The notes under the pieces were generated by a model that worked only from the letters and a program-made list of their open reading frames with translations, made no database searches and was not told where the DNA came from. From Charina bottae (Eukaryota; Chordata; Lepidosauria; Squamata; Charinaidae), in NCBI GenBank assembly GCA_023362775.1, contig JALMGJ010000006.1:55073501-55137500 (forward strand): DNA of 64,000 nt, read 5' to 3'. Of the stretch, positions 22,670-32,527 are shown in pieces (position 1 is the first letter of the stretch; each line of letters opens with the position of its first letter). Made by a program: the position numbers and the translations under genes.

Positions 22670-23812
22670 GTGGAGTCCTTGGTGCTCTCTGAGCCTTGTT
22701 GTTTTCTTGCAGATGTTTCATTGCCAGGCTAGGCAACATCTTCAGTGCGAAAAGGGAGTGGGACTTGCTCTCTATTTATATACCCTGGCTTGTCCTGCCT
22801 GTGTTGGTAGGGGTGTTGTACTCTCCTTGGTAGTTCCTTGATTGGGTTGTTGTTTCCTGCTTGGTTGATTGACTGAGTTAATAGTTCCTTGATTAGGGTC
22901 TATTGTGTTGTTTGATTGCTCCTCTGCTGCTAATCTTGCTGTTAATCTTTGCCTATCTGGTTGTTGATTGCTGGCAAGGAGATGTTCTGGTCTTCTGGCT
23001 TTTCTATTGTCTCTTATGAATGGTATGTAAATGTTGTTTACCTCTATGTGTCTGTTGATGGCTGCTTTGTCTGAGTGCCAAGCTTCCAGGAATTCTCTAG
23101 CATTTTTGGATTTGGCTTGGTTTAAGATGCTCACATTTTCCCAGTTGAAAGTATGGTTAAGTCTGTCCATGTGTTGTGAGATTAAGGAGTTTTCATCATG
23201 TCTTATGACTGCTAGTTGGTGTTCGTGGATGCATTCTGCTAGTCTTCTGACAGTCTGTCTTACATAGTGGCTGTTACAGTCCTTACACTGTATGTTGTAG
23301 ATAACTCATTTTTTCTTCTTGGGCTATTGGGTCTTTTGGTTTACTTACGATGTTCTGAAGGGTTTTGGTTGGTTTGTGTGCTACGGTGATGCCGTGTGGA
23401 TGTAACAGTCTATTAGTAGTTTCTGAGATGTTTCTGATGTATGGCAGTGTAATCCTTTTCATAGCTTCTGTTGGTTTTGCTGTGGTGGGTTGAGTGGTCA
23501 GGAACTTTTTGATAAAGTTGTGTGGGTATCCATTTTGCTGGAAGATGCTATATAAGTGGTCTGTTTCCTTTTTCTGGTGTTCTGGGTTGCTGCAGTGGGT
23601 TTGTGCTCATCTGAATAGTGTTCTTACATGGCTCCTCTTGTGGGAGGTTGGGTTATTGCTTTGGTAGTGGAGCACTTGGTTAGTGTGGGTAGATTTCTGG
23701 TAGACTTATGTTTCTAGAATGCCATCATTTCCTCTACTGATGAGGATGTCCAAGAAGGGTAGTGTGTTGTTGTTTTCTTCTTCCCTTGTGAATTTTATTC
23801 TTTGAAGAAATT
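22670..23812 (-). mobile_element. Penelope-like element inside L1, 13-bp TSD
   Basis: Perfect copies of TCTTTCAATTTCT flank it at 22657-22669 and 23813-23825, both inside L1. Minus-strand pieces in several frames read as the end of a PLE reverse transcriptase (NNTLPFLDILISR, near 23740-23780). Then comes a GIY-YIG-type endonuclease region with the Cys block IQCKDCNSHYVRQT (near 23255-23290), followed by RDNRKARRPEHLLA (near 22985-23015) and a short Gln/Asn-rich tail. The 3' end at 22715-22745 has CTGAAGA, a 19-nt hairpin, then GAAAC. It is 5'-truncated; the RT core is missing. Stops and frameshifts interrupt the coding sequence. Confidence 0.85.
22772..23290 (-). pseudogene. PLE endonuclease region, degenerate
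   Basis: The frame at 22772-23170 contributes about 130 residues (ILNQAKSKNAREFLEAWHS, NNIYIPFIRDNRKARRP) and an earlier frame supplies the Cys-containing start (CKDCNSHYVRQT). In PLEs this domain nicks the target and primes copying. At the position where GIY-YIG nucleases of PLEs usually read VGQTGR, this copy reads VRQTVR, so a conserved Gly pair is lost. It is a dead copy. Confidence 0.75.
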
Positions 23813-23819
23813 TCTTTCA

Positions 23820-24207
23820 ATTTCTTCATCAGATGTTCCACAGTATCCAATGGGGCCTGTAAAATCAAAACTAAATCATCAGCAAAAGCTCTCAATTTAA
23901 AAACTTCTTGTTTGATTTTTAAGCCCTTAATTTGTTCATCTCTTCTAATGTCTCTATTAAGAACTTCCAGTACCAAAATAAAGAGCAGAGGAGACAAAGG
24001 GCATCCTTGTCTTGTTCCTTTCTGTATATGACACAATTCAGTTAATTCTTCATTCACAATCATATTTGCCTGTTGTGGTGTATAAATTGTCTTAATTGCC
24101 TGGATCAAATATTCTCCAAAATCCATAATTTCCAAGACTTTAAATATAAAACTCCAAATTATCAAAGGCATTTTTCTGCATCTAAAAAGATAAGAGCAGT
24201 TTGACAT
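23820..24207 (-). pseudogene. L1 ORF2 reverse transcriptase fragment
   Basis: About 120 residues of the RT palm. It carries LIQAIKTIYTPQQANMIVN, the GTRQGCPLSPLLF motif and AFADDLVL, where ADD holds the catalytic Asp pair. The upstream part is shifted one frame at about 24150. The open frame runs on into the PLE at 23812, so its last 25 residues are PLE sequence. Confidence 0.85.
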
Positions 24208-24226
24208 TCGACTTATTCATTACATG

Positions 24227-24391
24227 TGTCTTGTCATTTTGGTGTCACTGCAATTTGCTTCCGACATCTCTGTGGTTAAGATTATCATTGTGATGTCCAT
24301 GATTACGGTATTACGTTATGGGTCTTGCAGGTTGTAAAGCCACTATGGATGAATTTGGTATCACTTCTGGTTCCCATGTTGCATGGTTTAA
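24227..24391. other. No recognisable feature
   Basis: Right flank of the L1 target; not recognisably chromovirus. Confidence 0.5.
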
Positions 24392-24463
24392 CCCTCCCTC
24401 CCTCCCTCCCTCCCTCCCTCCCTCCCTTCCTTCCTTCCTTCCTTCCTTCCTTCCTTCCTTCCC
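24392..24463. repeat. Compound microsatellite (CCCT)n(CCTT)n
   Basis: About nine CCCT units pass into about nine CCTT units. The open frames read from it (repeats of Gly-Arg-Lys-Glu) are artefacts. Confidence 0.96.
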
Positions 24464-25091
24464 AAAGGAAAAGTTGTAGGGCTTGGCACTGAATGTGAGC
24501 ATCTGAAGCCAGAGCACTTAAACACTTCCCCCTCTTCAACAGGATCATCATTTCCCCAGAAAAACCAAGGAAACAAAGAGCTCATACAAGCTTCTTTGGC
24601 TTCATGATCGCTTTGCTTTGCTGCCTCGCTTCAGAGTTCAGGTCTGATTTGTTTTGTATTAAGGTTGGAAAGGGTGGTTTTCAGTCCCAATCTGTCCAAT
24701 AGCTCTCCAGGTGCCTGCACATTCTCTATGCCTTCCTCAGCAATCTAGGCTTGCTTGTTTGGGCTACTGACTCTGTAATCAAATTTTCACAGCTTATTTG
24801 TCATCTTCTTGAGCATTAGAAGGTTTTCCAGTTTGTCTTATGGCATGTGGTAGAATCCAGTGCCTTTTTGAACAGGTAGGCTATTCCATTCTAAGGCAGC
24901 AGGTGCAAGAGATAGGCTGAGAGCCAACAGTTTTCTGGGCAGAGATGTAAGTTATGTCAATAACCCCAAACCACTTTCAAGGCCATGCAGTTCAGGGTAA
25001 GAGTCCAATGCAATATGAGAAAAGCAGGAAGAAGCTGTAAATTTAAGTTGCTGTGGATGTAAGAGAACCTAAAGCTGGCATAAGGCAACCG
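24464..25091. other. No recognisable feature
   Basis: Nothing recognised. Confidence 0.5.
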
Positions 25092-25140
25092 ATAGGGGAG
25101 ATGGGCGGTAATATAAATTTAATAAAATAAATAAATAAAC
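25092..25140 (+). repeat. LINE/SINE 3' tail with (AATA)n
   Basis: AGGGGAGATGGGCGGTAATA followed by an AATAAA-rich tail; same ending as at 5805 and 28769. The upstream body is too diverged to define. Confidence 0.65.
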
Positions 25141-25315
25141 CAACTTTCAATATAGTGTCATTCTAGTTTTTCAGTAAAATGTTATTTGCTGCATCTTGTT
25201 GCATACCTGACAGACTTTAGCCAAGCCCAAGCTTAGAGGCCATGTGAAGTTGGGGGACTGAGATTTATTGTTACACCCTGGTCTGTAGGGTCTGAGAAGG
25301 AAGGGAATGTATTGA

Positions 25316-25475
25316 TGGGCTACAACTCCCAACTATTTTCACCACTGATCACACTGACTGAGGCTGCTAGGAGCTATAGCTTAATAAAATCTGGAAAGCT
25401 ATATATTCCTTACCTAACAATCTCTCTTCTAAGACTATTCTGTAGTAAGTCCCATTTAAATTAATGGGACCTTTT
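25316..25475. repeat. Old interspersed repeat with inverted ends
   Basis: GGGCTACAACTCCCAA is echoed in inverted form by TAGGAGCTATAGCTT 60 bp later, then CATCTGG-like AATCTGGAAAG. This resembles a repeat common in reptile genomes with a TTGTAGTCC core. Next, AAGTCCCATTTAAATTAATGGGACCTT is a second partial palindrome. Family unassigned. Confidence 0.35.
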
Positions 25476-25983
25476 CCAGACAAAAATATTCAGAGTTAAG
25501 GTATATATTTTTGGACTGAGCTGTAAATTAAAAAAAATAGACTACATGCAAATGCAAACAGTGATGTTCTGCTCCTTCAGGAAAATATTTGAAATAACTT
25601 ACAGTGCTTTAAGGCCATGCATTTATTCAAGAGGATTATGAGATTTTAAGAAGTTTGTGCTTTTCAGATGGATTATAACACACACATACACATGTTTACA
25701 GGAAAATGTTTTGCCTGTTCTGATATGGACCATCAGCTTCTTCAAAGCCCAACCTGTTTCAAGCTGGTTCAGTCTATGATCTAATACTTTAAGCCATGAA
25801 ACAAAATAAACAAGAGTGATAGAAAACATGTCCAGGCAAACTATTTCAGGCTGTGAAGGCATAAGCATAAGAAATGACTAACAAAGAATTCAATTTGAAG
25901 GCTTGGGGGGATTAAATTAGAAACGCAATGAAAACATTTCCTCATATCAAACATTTTGTTAAGAAATAAACCACCCATATGAA

Positions 25984-26006
25984 ACACACACACACACACA
26001 CACACA
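25984..26006. repeat. (CA)n microsatellite
   Basis: Eleven CA units. Confidence 0.94.
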
Positions 26007-28579
26007 TTGTAGATGGAAAAAGTTTACTTATTCAAGACTAACTAAGTAAAATACAAATTGGAAGTATAAGCAAGAGTTTAGCACTGATGACTTATTCACA
26101 GATGTACAAGGGCCTGTGTACTCAAGGGCTCCCCTTTTGATTATTTGTCAAGAAAGATTTGGCCAACCAGTGTCTATCTCTCCTCAATCATGTCATCTCC
26201 AAATATAATACTTGCAACATTTCACTATAAAAGTCAATATTACTTGTATTGGGGCAGGCTAACCTATCCCCTGTCCCTGGGTCAGGAAGTTTCTTAGCTC
26301 AAACTACTAGCCTCTAGGTCTCTATGTGGCAGCCCTGCTTTGTTAAGTTAAAGTCCTTGGGTTCTCAACTGGGCCCACCACTCAAGGCTGATTATTGGAT
26401 GCACCTGGACTAGAAGGACAATGAGAGCAGCAGGCTGTTTTCCCGCAAGTTTATGTACCTAAAAGAAAGAAGGAAACACCAGAAACAACAAAACAAAAAC
26501 ATTGTTGGAGTGGAGAAGACCATGCTAAGAAACCTCTTTCCAGAGAGGATTTTCCCTCTGGAGCAAACTATCAGTTTTGGTTAAGGTAAGTATTTTCCTC
26601 CTAATGAAGTGAGTGAAGCAAATCAGAGCTCCAAGCACACTCAGGTATAGATGCAATCATTGACCTACACAATCCCATATGCATGCCTCCATTCACCCAC
26701 ACAAACTACTCATATTACCCCTCTCTCATCCATACATCTGAAGTGTTGAAAAATATTTTATCTTATCGATTATTTTAATCCAGCCCAATCGGGTTTCAGA
26801 CCCTTTAAAAAATAGAAACAGTCATGGTTAACCAGTTGGATGACTTATGCTAGCAAATATCTGAGAAGAACTCAAACTACTGTTTCCATCTACTCATTCT
26901 AGAAAGGCTGTAGAACTCTGAGATCAGAATCAGAAGTCCTTTTTGGGTGATAGGATGTTTTCATTAATGGTCGTTCCCCTTTCTTCCAAATGATGGTTGT
27001 CAGGTCCCATTAGTTCAGACCTAAAATAGGTCATAAAGTTTCACTGTCTATCTTGACCTATAAATGAAATAGAACTTTACTGGAATTATGGTCTGTGATT
27101 TAATTTGGCTTTTTATTAGTAAATAAAAACGAATAAAGCAATTCCTGGCTGCTTTTTTCTCTTTCATAACTGTTGCCACATCCATTGATCAGTGGTGCCA
27201 TAACAGTAGAACCTTGGACTCAAAGTTCACCTTTAGCAGAATAGAACAGGAAGGTCCCCAAATTCAACAGGGCTGGCATGTCACTATTTTGAAAGAAGTG
27301 AAATGGTGGGTATAAGACAATTGAACACAGTAACTGAAATTACCTGGCTTTACCATTGCCCCAGATTAAGCTGGGTGGCTGCGAGAGGTCTACAAATGAA
27401 ACTGCCTTCATGAAGTCATCTTTAGAACAACCTTTGTCAAAAGAAAGGGGAGAACAGACTATTCTTTTTCCATTTGCTTCTCTGTGCCCTTCAGATTTTC
27501 TGCTTGTTTGGAGCAAATTATCCTCATGGTGAAGGCAGAAAATTAAAGCAGAAACACACAGACGTGCTGCTCCCTTGTGGGAACTGGCTTCAGGCTGTTG
27601 TTTTAAAGCCTTTGAATAATTAAAACAAAAATGAAATATTTTCTGTGACTTTAACAGAAGGAGGAATTATACTTGTAGCTGGATAGTGATATCAAACAAG
27701 GTGCAGTATGAACAGCACTTCCACAGATCTGTGTCTATGTGTGTCTGTGCATAGTGGCATAGCTGATTTCTCTGCCATTCATTAATATGACATTTTTAAA
27801 TCCATACAATGAAAGAATGTTGTGTTGCTCCATTATGCTAAATGGTTAGAGAAAGAGTCATGCTGACCTGTCTCAGTTACTTATATACAATATGGGCAGA
27901 GACAGTCTGGTACAGATGGCACTTCAGAGGGCTGGAAACTCAGGCTACTGTTTTCATACTATGTGGTGTATATGTGAACCTTTCTAGATGGGCAATTTCA
28001 CTGAGCCAAGCACTAGTGGAATAGTCAGGGGTATTGAAGACAATGGAGTCTCAATATGATGGCTGTCAAGGCCCACCTTTTTTTATATGCACTGTGTGCA
28101 TGATGTACATAAAACTGGAAGGGGCTTCCATCATATGGTTGTGTCTTCATCTTGACTTTTTTGACCCATCCTACAGCTACTACAGCCCTAGCTACAGCTA
28201 GGAAAAGTGTTAGTAATTGCAGCTGTTCCAACTGTGAAGGTAGGTCCCTGGACTGGTATCTATGAAGAAAACCACATTTACATACATGGTAGTCTCATTT
28301 TACCCATAAATGGTATTCTGTACTACCCAGTCCCTTGAAAGCAGCTTGATCTGCCACCAACAAAAAGCAAAGAATCATGTCCCTGGCCTAAGGGGACACA
28401 GATCCTGCAATAAAAAAAATCTGCTCTGTGTAAATGATGAAGAGAGCATGGTGAGACAGGAGTTCTTGGGGGAAAAGGCTGCAATTTCAGCTCAGCTGGA
28501 AGTAAATTAGCTCTGCTTTCAAGCACCGTTTGCAGTACGGGATCACTAAGTTTTGAAGCCCAAGGAATTTATAATAGGT
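26007..28579. other. No recognisable gene or element
   Basis: 2.6 kb of unique-looking AT-rich DNA. Frames at 27842-28024, 28025-28231 and 28310-28526 overlap on opposite strands and show no domain. Confidence 0.55.
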
Positions 28580-28768
28580 AACTGACTATTCCAGCAAAGG
28601 AGATTGTTACCTTGTTGTGGTGCTGGAGCTTGAACACCTCAATGATGCCATGAGCTAAACTGTGAAAGGACACCCAAGACGGGAAGGTAATAGCAGAGAG
28701 GTCAGACTAAACACGATCCCTGGGGAAGGTAACGGCAACCCACCCCAGTGTTCTTGCCGTGAAAACTA

Positions 28769-28806
28769 TTTGGGGAGATGGGCGGGGATAAATTAAATAA
28801 ATAAAT
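28769..28806 (+). repeat. 38-bp LINE tail inserted in BovB 5' UTR
   Basis: TTTGGGGAGATGGGCGGGGA plus an (AAAT)n end, flanked by AAAACTA at 28762-28768 and 28807-28813. Removing it and one repeat restores the BovB 5' region. It is a retroelement insertion truncated to almost nothing. Confidence 0.75.
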
Positions 28807-29009
28807 AAAACTAAATGGATCAGTACAACCAGAGATATATCGGTATTCCATCGGAAGATGGGACTCCCAGGTCAGAAGATGGTCAAAATGCTACTGGGGA
28901 GGAACAGAGGATAAGTTCAACTAGCCCCAGATGTGATGACACAGCTAGCTCAAAGCCGAAAGGATGGCTAGCGGCCAACGGTGCTGGTGGTGAATGACGA
29001 ATCCGATGT

Positions 29010-29253
29010 TCTAAAGATCAACACACCATAGGAACCTGGAATGTAAGATCTATGAGCCAGGGCAAATTGGATATGGTTATTTGTGAGATGTCAAGATTAA
29101 ATATAGACATTTTGGGTGTCAGTGAACTGAAATGGACTGGAATGGGTCACTTCACATCACATGACCACCAGATCTACTACTGTGGACAAGAGGGCCACAG
29201 AAGAAATGGAGTAACCTTCACGAAATGGACTGGAATGGGCCACTTCACATCGA
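29010..29253 (+). pseudogene. BovB endonuclease N-terminal fragment
   Basis: The frame reads WNVRSMSQGKLDMVICEMSR, then LNIDILGVSELKWTGMG, the start of an APE-type endonuclease with its conserved Asn (WNVRS) and Glu (SELKW). After the YYCG and GHRRNGVTF block, the segment KWTGMGHFTS is repeated, marking the deletion junction, and the endonuclease ends. The stop at 29261 lies beyond the junction. The second half of the nuclease, with its SDH catalytic block, is deleted. Confidence 0.88.
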
Positions 29254-29261
29254 AGTATTAA

Positions 29262-30165
29262 GTATAAAGACTGGGAAAGGAGTATGGCAGGGTTGTATAC
29301 TTTCCCCTACCTATTCAACTTGTATGCAGAACACATCATGCAATGTGCTGGGCTTGATGAATCCAAGGCTGGAGTTAAAATCGCTGGAAGAAACATTAAC
29401 AATCTCAGATATGCAGATGATACCACTTTGATGGCTGAAAGTGAGGAGGAGCTGAGGAGCCTTATGACGAAGGTGAAAGAAGAAAGTGCAAAAGCTGGGT
29501 TGCAGTTAAACCTCAAAAAAACCAAGATTATGGCAACCACCTTGATTGATAACTGGCAAATAGAGGGAGAAAACATGGAGGCAGTGACAGACTTTGTATT
29601 TCTAGGTGCAAAGATAACTGCAGATGCTGACTGCAGCCAGGAAATCAGAAGACGTTTACAATGACAAATCTCAATAAAATAGTTAAGAGCAGAGACATCA
29701 CACTGACAACAAAGGTTCGCATAGTTAAAGCAATGGTATTCCCTGTAGTAACCTATGGCTGCGAGAGCTAGACCATAAGGAAGGCTGAGCGAAGGAAGAT
29801 AGATGGCTGTTGTTGAAGATAGATGCTTTTGAACTGTGGAGGAAAATTGGAGAGTGCCTTGGACTGCAAGAAGATCAAACCAGTCCATACTCCAGGAAAT
29901 AAAGCCAGACTGTTCACTTGAGGGAATGATATTAAAGGCAAAGCTGAAGTACTCTGGCCACATAATGAAAAGACAGGATACCCTGGAGAAGATGCTGATG
30001 CTGGGGAAAGTGGAAGGCAAAAGGAAGAGGGGCCAACCAAGGGCAAGATGGATGGATGATATTCTGGAGGTGACGGACTTGACCATGGGGGAGCTGGGGA
30101 TGGCGACGGCCGACAGGAAGCTCTGGCGTGGGCTGGTCCATGAAGTCACAAAGAGTCGGAAGTGA
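29262..30165 (+). pseudogene. BovB reverse transcriptase 3' half and C-terminal region
   Basis: From the deletion point the frame gives GVWQGCILSPTY and YAEHIMQCAGLDE, then the catalytic RYADDTTLMAES (29405-29440), LNLKKTKIMAT and FVFLGAKITADADCSQEIRRR. A frame break follows at about 29660. The C-terminal region continues in the frame 29836-30165 with WRVPWTARRSNQSILQEIKP, KLKYSGHIMKRQDTLEKMLM and LWRGLVHEVTKSRK, the usual BovB ending. The stop at 29771 (TAG in place of Trp of SWT) and the frameshift break it. A long minus-strand frame over 29307-30173 is only its shadow. Confidence 0.9.
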
Positions 30166-30196
30166 CTGAACAAATAAACAACTAAGAAACTGACTA

Positions 30197-30824
30197 CAGG
30201 AGTAGATCTATTCAGTAGATTTTTGCAAGGACCAATCTGGTTGACATTGTCTCAGCAACACACTAATTCATTTAATTTGTTTGTTTTTGTTTCTACATTT
30301 ACAATGTTCCAAAGGCACACTTCCCATCTTGTTTGTCTTCAAAATAAGCATGTCTGAGCTTTCTCTTGCAAAGGAAACTTCAGCCAGGCTTTATTCTCTC
30401 ACCTGGAGACCTCTTCTTTCCTTTTTGTTTTCCTACATGTTTGTTTTCTTTCTGTTATTTTACATGCATCTGTGTTGTGTCTTGTATCCTACAGGTGTCT
30501 TGAAACATTACCTGTAGGGATGCACAAAGTAGCCAAGATCTGATCTGAATTTACAATTTAAGTATTAATCACTAAAAGAGTGCACACATTCTCAGAAGTC
30601 CATTGGGTCTTTAAATGGATCAAGGGCATCTGATTTGCCTAAAAACTAGTTGGCAATTAGATTCCAAGATTCAATTTGAATTGGCTGATATTTGGTCAAA
30701 TCCCCTATGAATGGAAATTTCAATTAGAAGTTTTAAGCAGGCCTAATTAGGAGCTGTTCTTACATCTTAGGCTTCCTCTGTGCAGGTTGAAATCTATATT
30801 GCTTGTTTTTGGGGGGGGGAATGG
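30197..30824. other. No recognisable feature
   Basis: AT-rich DNA; nothing recognised. Confidence 0.5.
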
Positions 30825-30852
30825 AAATTAAAAAAGCTGAAAGACAGAGTGG

Positions 30853-30894
<42 letters not shown>

Positions 30895-30943
30895 GTATGT
30901 ATATATGTATATGTATCCACTCTGCCTTTCAGCTTTTTAATTT
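30825..30943. repeat. Inverted repeat enclosing (GT)n
   Basis: A 30-bp left arm (30825-30854) and 29-bp right arm (30915-30943) are reverse complements except for one mismatch and one indel. They enclose about twenty GT units (30853-30892) and a short TATG tract, forming a long hairpin. Confidence 0.9.
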
Positions 30944-31011
30944 TTATTACTTATTTTGCTTCTTGTCTTTATATTAGACTAGATCTAGGGGTAAACAAAT
31001 ACGTTGCTTTC

Positions 31012-32088
31012 TTTTTTTTTATCTTCAATAATCTTTATTGAAGATATTTTTAACAAAGTAAAAACCATAAAAGAAAATAAAGATAATAAAGAAAAATAGT
31101 AAATAGTGAAAAAAGAAAATAGGAAAAGAAATTGAAAAAGAAAAAGGAAAGAAAGGAAAAGAAAGATTATAAAGAAGCAGCTTCTGATCTCTTTGACAGC
31201 GGTTATAAATACATTTATATTTTGCCCTCTCTCTATAAAATTACATCATAATTTCCTTCTTTCCATAAGCTACCCTTTCTAATCTTCAAACCCATAGATC
31301 ACAAGTTCATTTTTCTCTTTTTTCAGCAAAAAGTCCATAAGGAGTTTCCAGTCACTGATAAATGTTCTTTGTATCATTATATGTATTTGAACCCAGAAAT
31401 TTCTGGCTTTTTTACAAGTCCACCAGGCATGATAAAATGACCCTTCATGTTGTCCACATTTCCAACATAAATTTGAAGTACCTTTATATATCCTAGACAA
31501 TTTTTCTGGAGTCTTATACTAACGGTACATTATTTTATAAAAATTCTCTTTATGATTATAACATTGTAAGGCCTTGAAGACCTGGTTATGTGCACAAGCC
31601 TGGGGCCCCGAGTGTGTTAAGGTCCCCATTTCCTGGTTATATTGACATCTATGCTTATAATTTTTATCAGCTGCTATATATGTATTGTGTTTGTATTTGA
31701 TTTTAATTGATTTTATGATTATTTGCCCAGAGTCACTTGTCTGAGATGGGCAGCCATGGAAATCAAATAAATAAATAAAGTAAATTTCAGTCTTTTTAAC
31801 CACATATTTTCCCACTGTTCCATCAGTATATTGTGTCCTAAGTTCTTAGCCCATTTTATCATACAGTCTTTCACTTGTTCTTCTTCGGTTTCAAATTTCA
31901 ATAAAAGTTTATACATTTTAGCAATTGCATGTTCATCATCTGTACATAGTTCAACTTCAAATTCTGTCTTCTGCTGCTCAATTCCAAATGTCCTATATCT
32001 ATATTAAATCTTTATCTTACAAAAACTATTGAAAACTAAATCTCTCTGCAGCCAATTTCATCTTATATTCTTCATGTTCCTGTTCTAA
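31012..32088 (-). pseudogene. L1 ORF2 C-terminal region and 3' UTR
   Basis: Minus-strand frames give the end of L1 ORF2: EEEQVKDCMIKWAKNLGHNI (31800-31900), KENFYKIMYR (31520-31550) and CWKCGQHEGSFYHAWWTCKK (31400-31480), the Cys-rich C-terminal motif. After the last stop (31279) comes an A-rich 3' UTR ending in a poly(A)-like tract at 31012-31060. The frame is split by the LINE tail inserted at 31570-31779 and has further stops, so it is not functional. Confidence 0.88.
31570..31779 (+). mobile_element. 3' tail of an (AATA)-ending LINE within L1
   Basis: 210 bp beginning GCCTTGAAGACCTGG and ending GCCCAGAGTCACTTG, GAGATGGGCAGCCATGG and (AAAT)n. It interrupts the L1 frame after LKFT and is bounded by a short GTAA repeat (31566-31569, 31780-31783). 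The same type of 3' UTR recurs at 54050-54300. L2/CR1-like by its 3' end, family not certain. Confidence 0.72.
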
Positions 32089-32527
32089 TTTGCGGGTGAG
32101 GTTCTATGATGGACTAGATGTCTCCGAAGTAGCAGAGATGGTGCAGCATAGTGAATACCAGCCAGCGGTGATTTCTGGCCAGAGAAAGCCTTTCTGGATA
32201 AAGGAGAGAACGAGAGATTGCCCACCTGTGCCCTGGACAGCTCCTCCTTGGGAGGAGACTGCAGAATGGAAGTCTTGCAGTTTTCTTGTGAGTAGACCAG
32301 CAGGGGGTCAAGGGAGAAACATTTCGCTTGCACTCACAACACGCAGCCCTTAAAGGAAACTAAGTGTCTTCTGCTTTCAAAGACCTCTTTTCAACTGTAA
32401 ATTGATTATACCCCAAAGTGATATGAGAAAATGAGGGTTGGTGTACAGAAGAGTAGTATGAGATGGATTGTGTCATTAAAACTATGGAAAGACAGATTGG
32501 ACTAAAGCTTTAAGGTTATAGAGAAAG
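32089..32527 (+). promoter_or_regulatory. L1 5' UTR, first part
   Basis: The GC-richer leader of the inverted L1 segment runs from the junction to the half-L1 insertion and resumes at 34906 (TATAGAGAAAG duplicated). An internal RNA polymerase II promoter is expected in an L1 5' UTR, but I see no specific motif. Frames here on both strands are chance. Confidence 0.6.

Larger units (their letters stand above)
21245..24212 (-). mobile_element. L1 LINE, 5'-truncated and internally deleted, 14-bp TSD
   Basis: The L1 3' end lies at the left (AAGTTTTTTTATATAAAAAA on the minus strand) and the truncated 5' end, within RT, at the right. Perfect copies of TTATTCATTACATG flank it at 21231-21244 and 24213-24226. 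Minus-strand frames give RT palm sequences (GTRQGCPLSPLLF, AFADDLVL; 23850-24010) and the ORF2 C-terminal Cys region (FYHLWWTCEKAKKFWDQI; 21835-21900). Several hundred bp of the thumb region are missing at the point where the PLE sits. Frameshifts and stops are frequent. Confidence 0.92.
28589..30187 (+). mobile_element. BovB (RTE-type) LINE, both ends present, internally deleted
   Basis: A 9-bp direct repeat, AACTGACTA, lies at 28580-28588 and 30188-30196. The 5' UTR (TTACCTTGTTGTGGTGCTGG, then GATCAGTACAACCAGAGATA) and the 3' end (GAGTCGGAAGTGACTGAACAAATAAACAAC) are those of BovB. The endonuclease start joins the end of RT directly, so roughly half of the 3.2-kb element is missing. A 38-bp tail of another LINE is inserted at 28769-28806. 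BovB elements are abundant in squamates and known for transfer between distant hosts. Confidence 0.93.

Noticed and set aside
24303..24585. Three overlapping minus-strand frames rich in Gly-Arg-Lys-Glu
   Set aside because: Translations of a CCCT/CCTT microsatellite in all phases.
29307..30173. 288-codon minus-strand frame
   Set aside because: It is the antisense shadow of the BovB reverse transcriptase on the plus strand.
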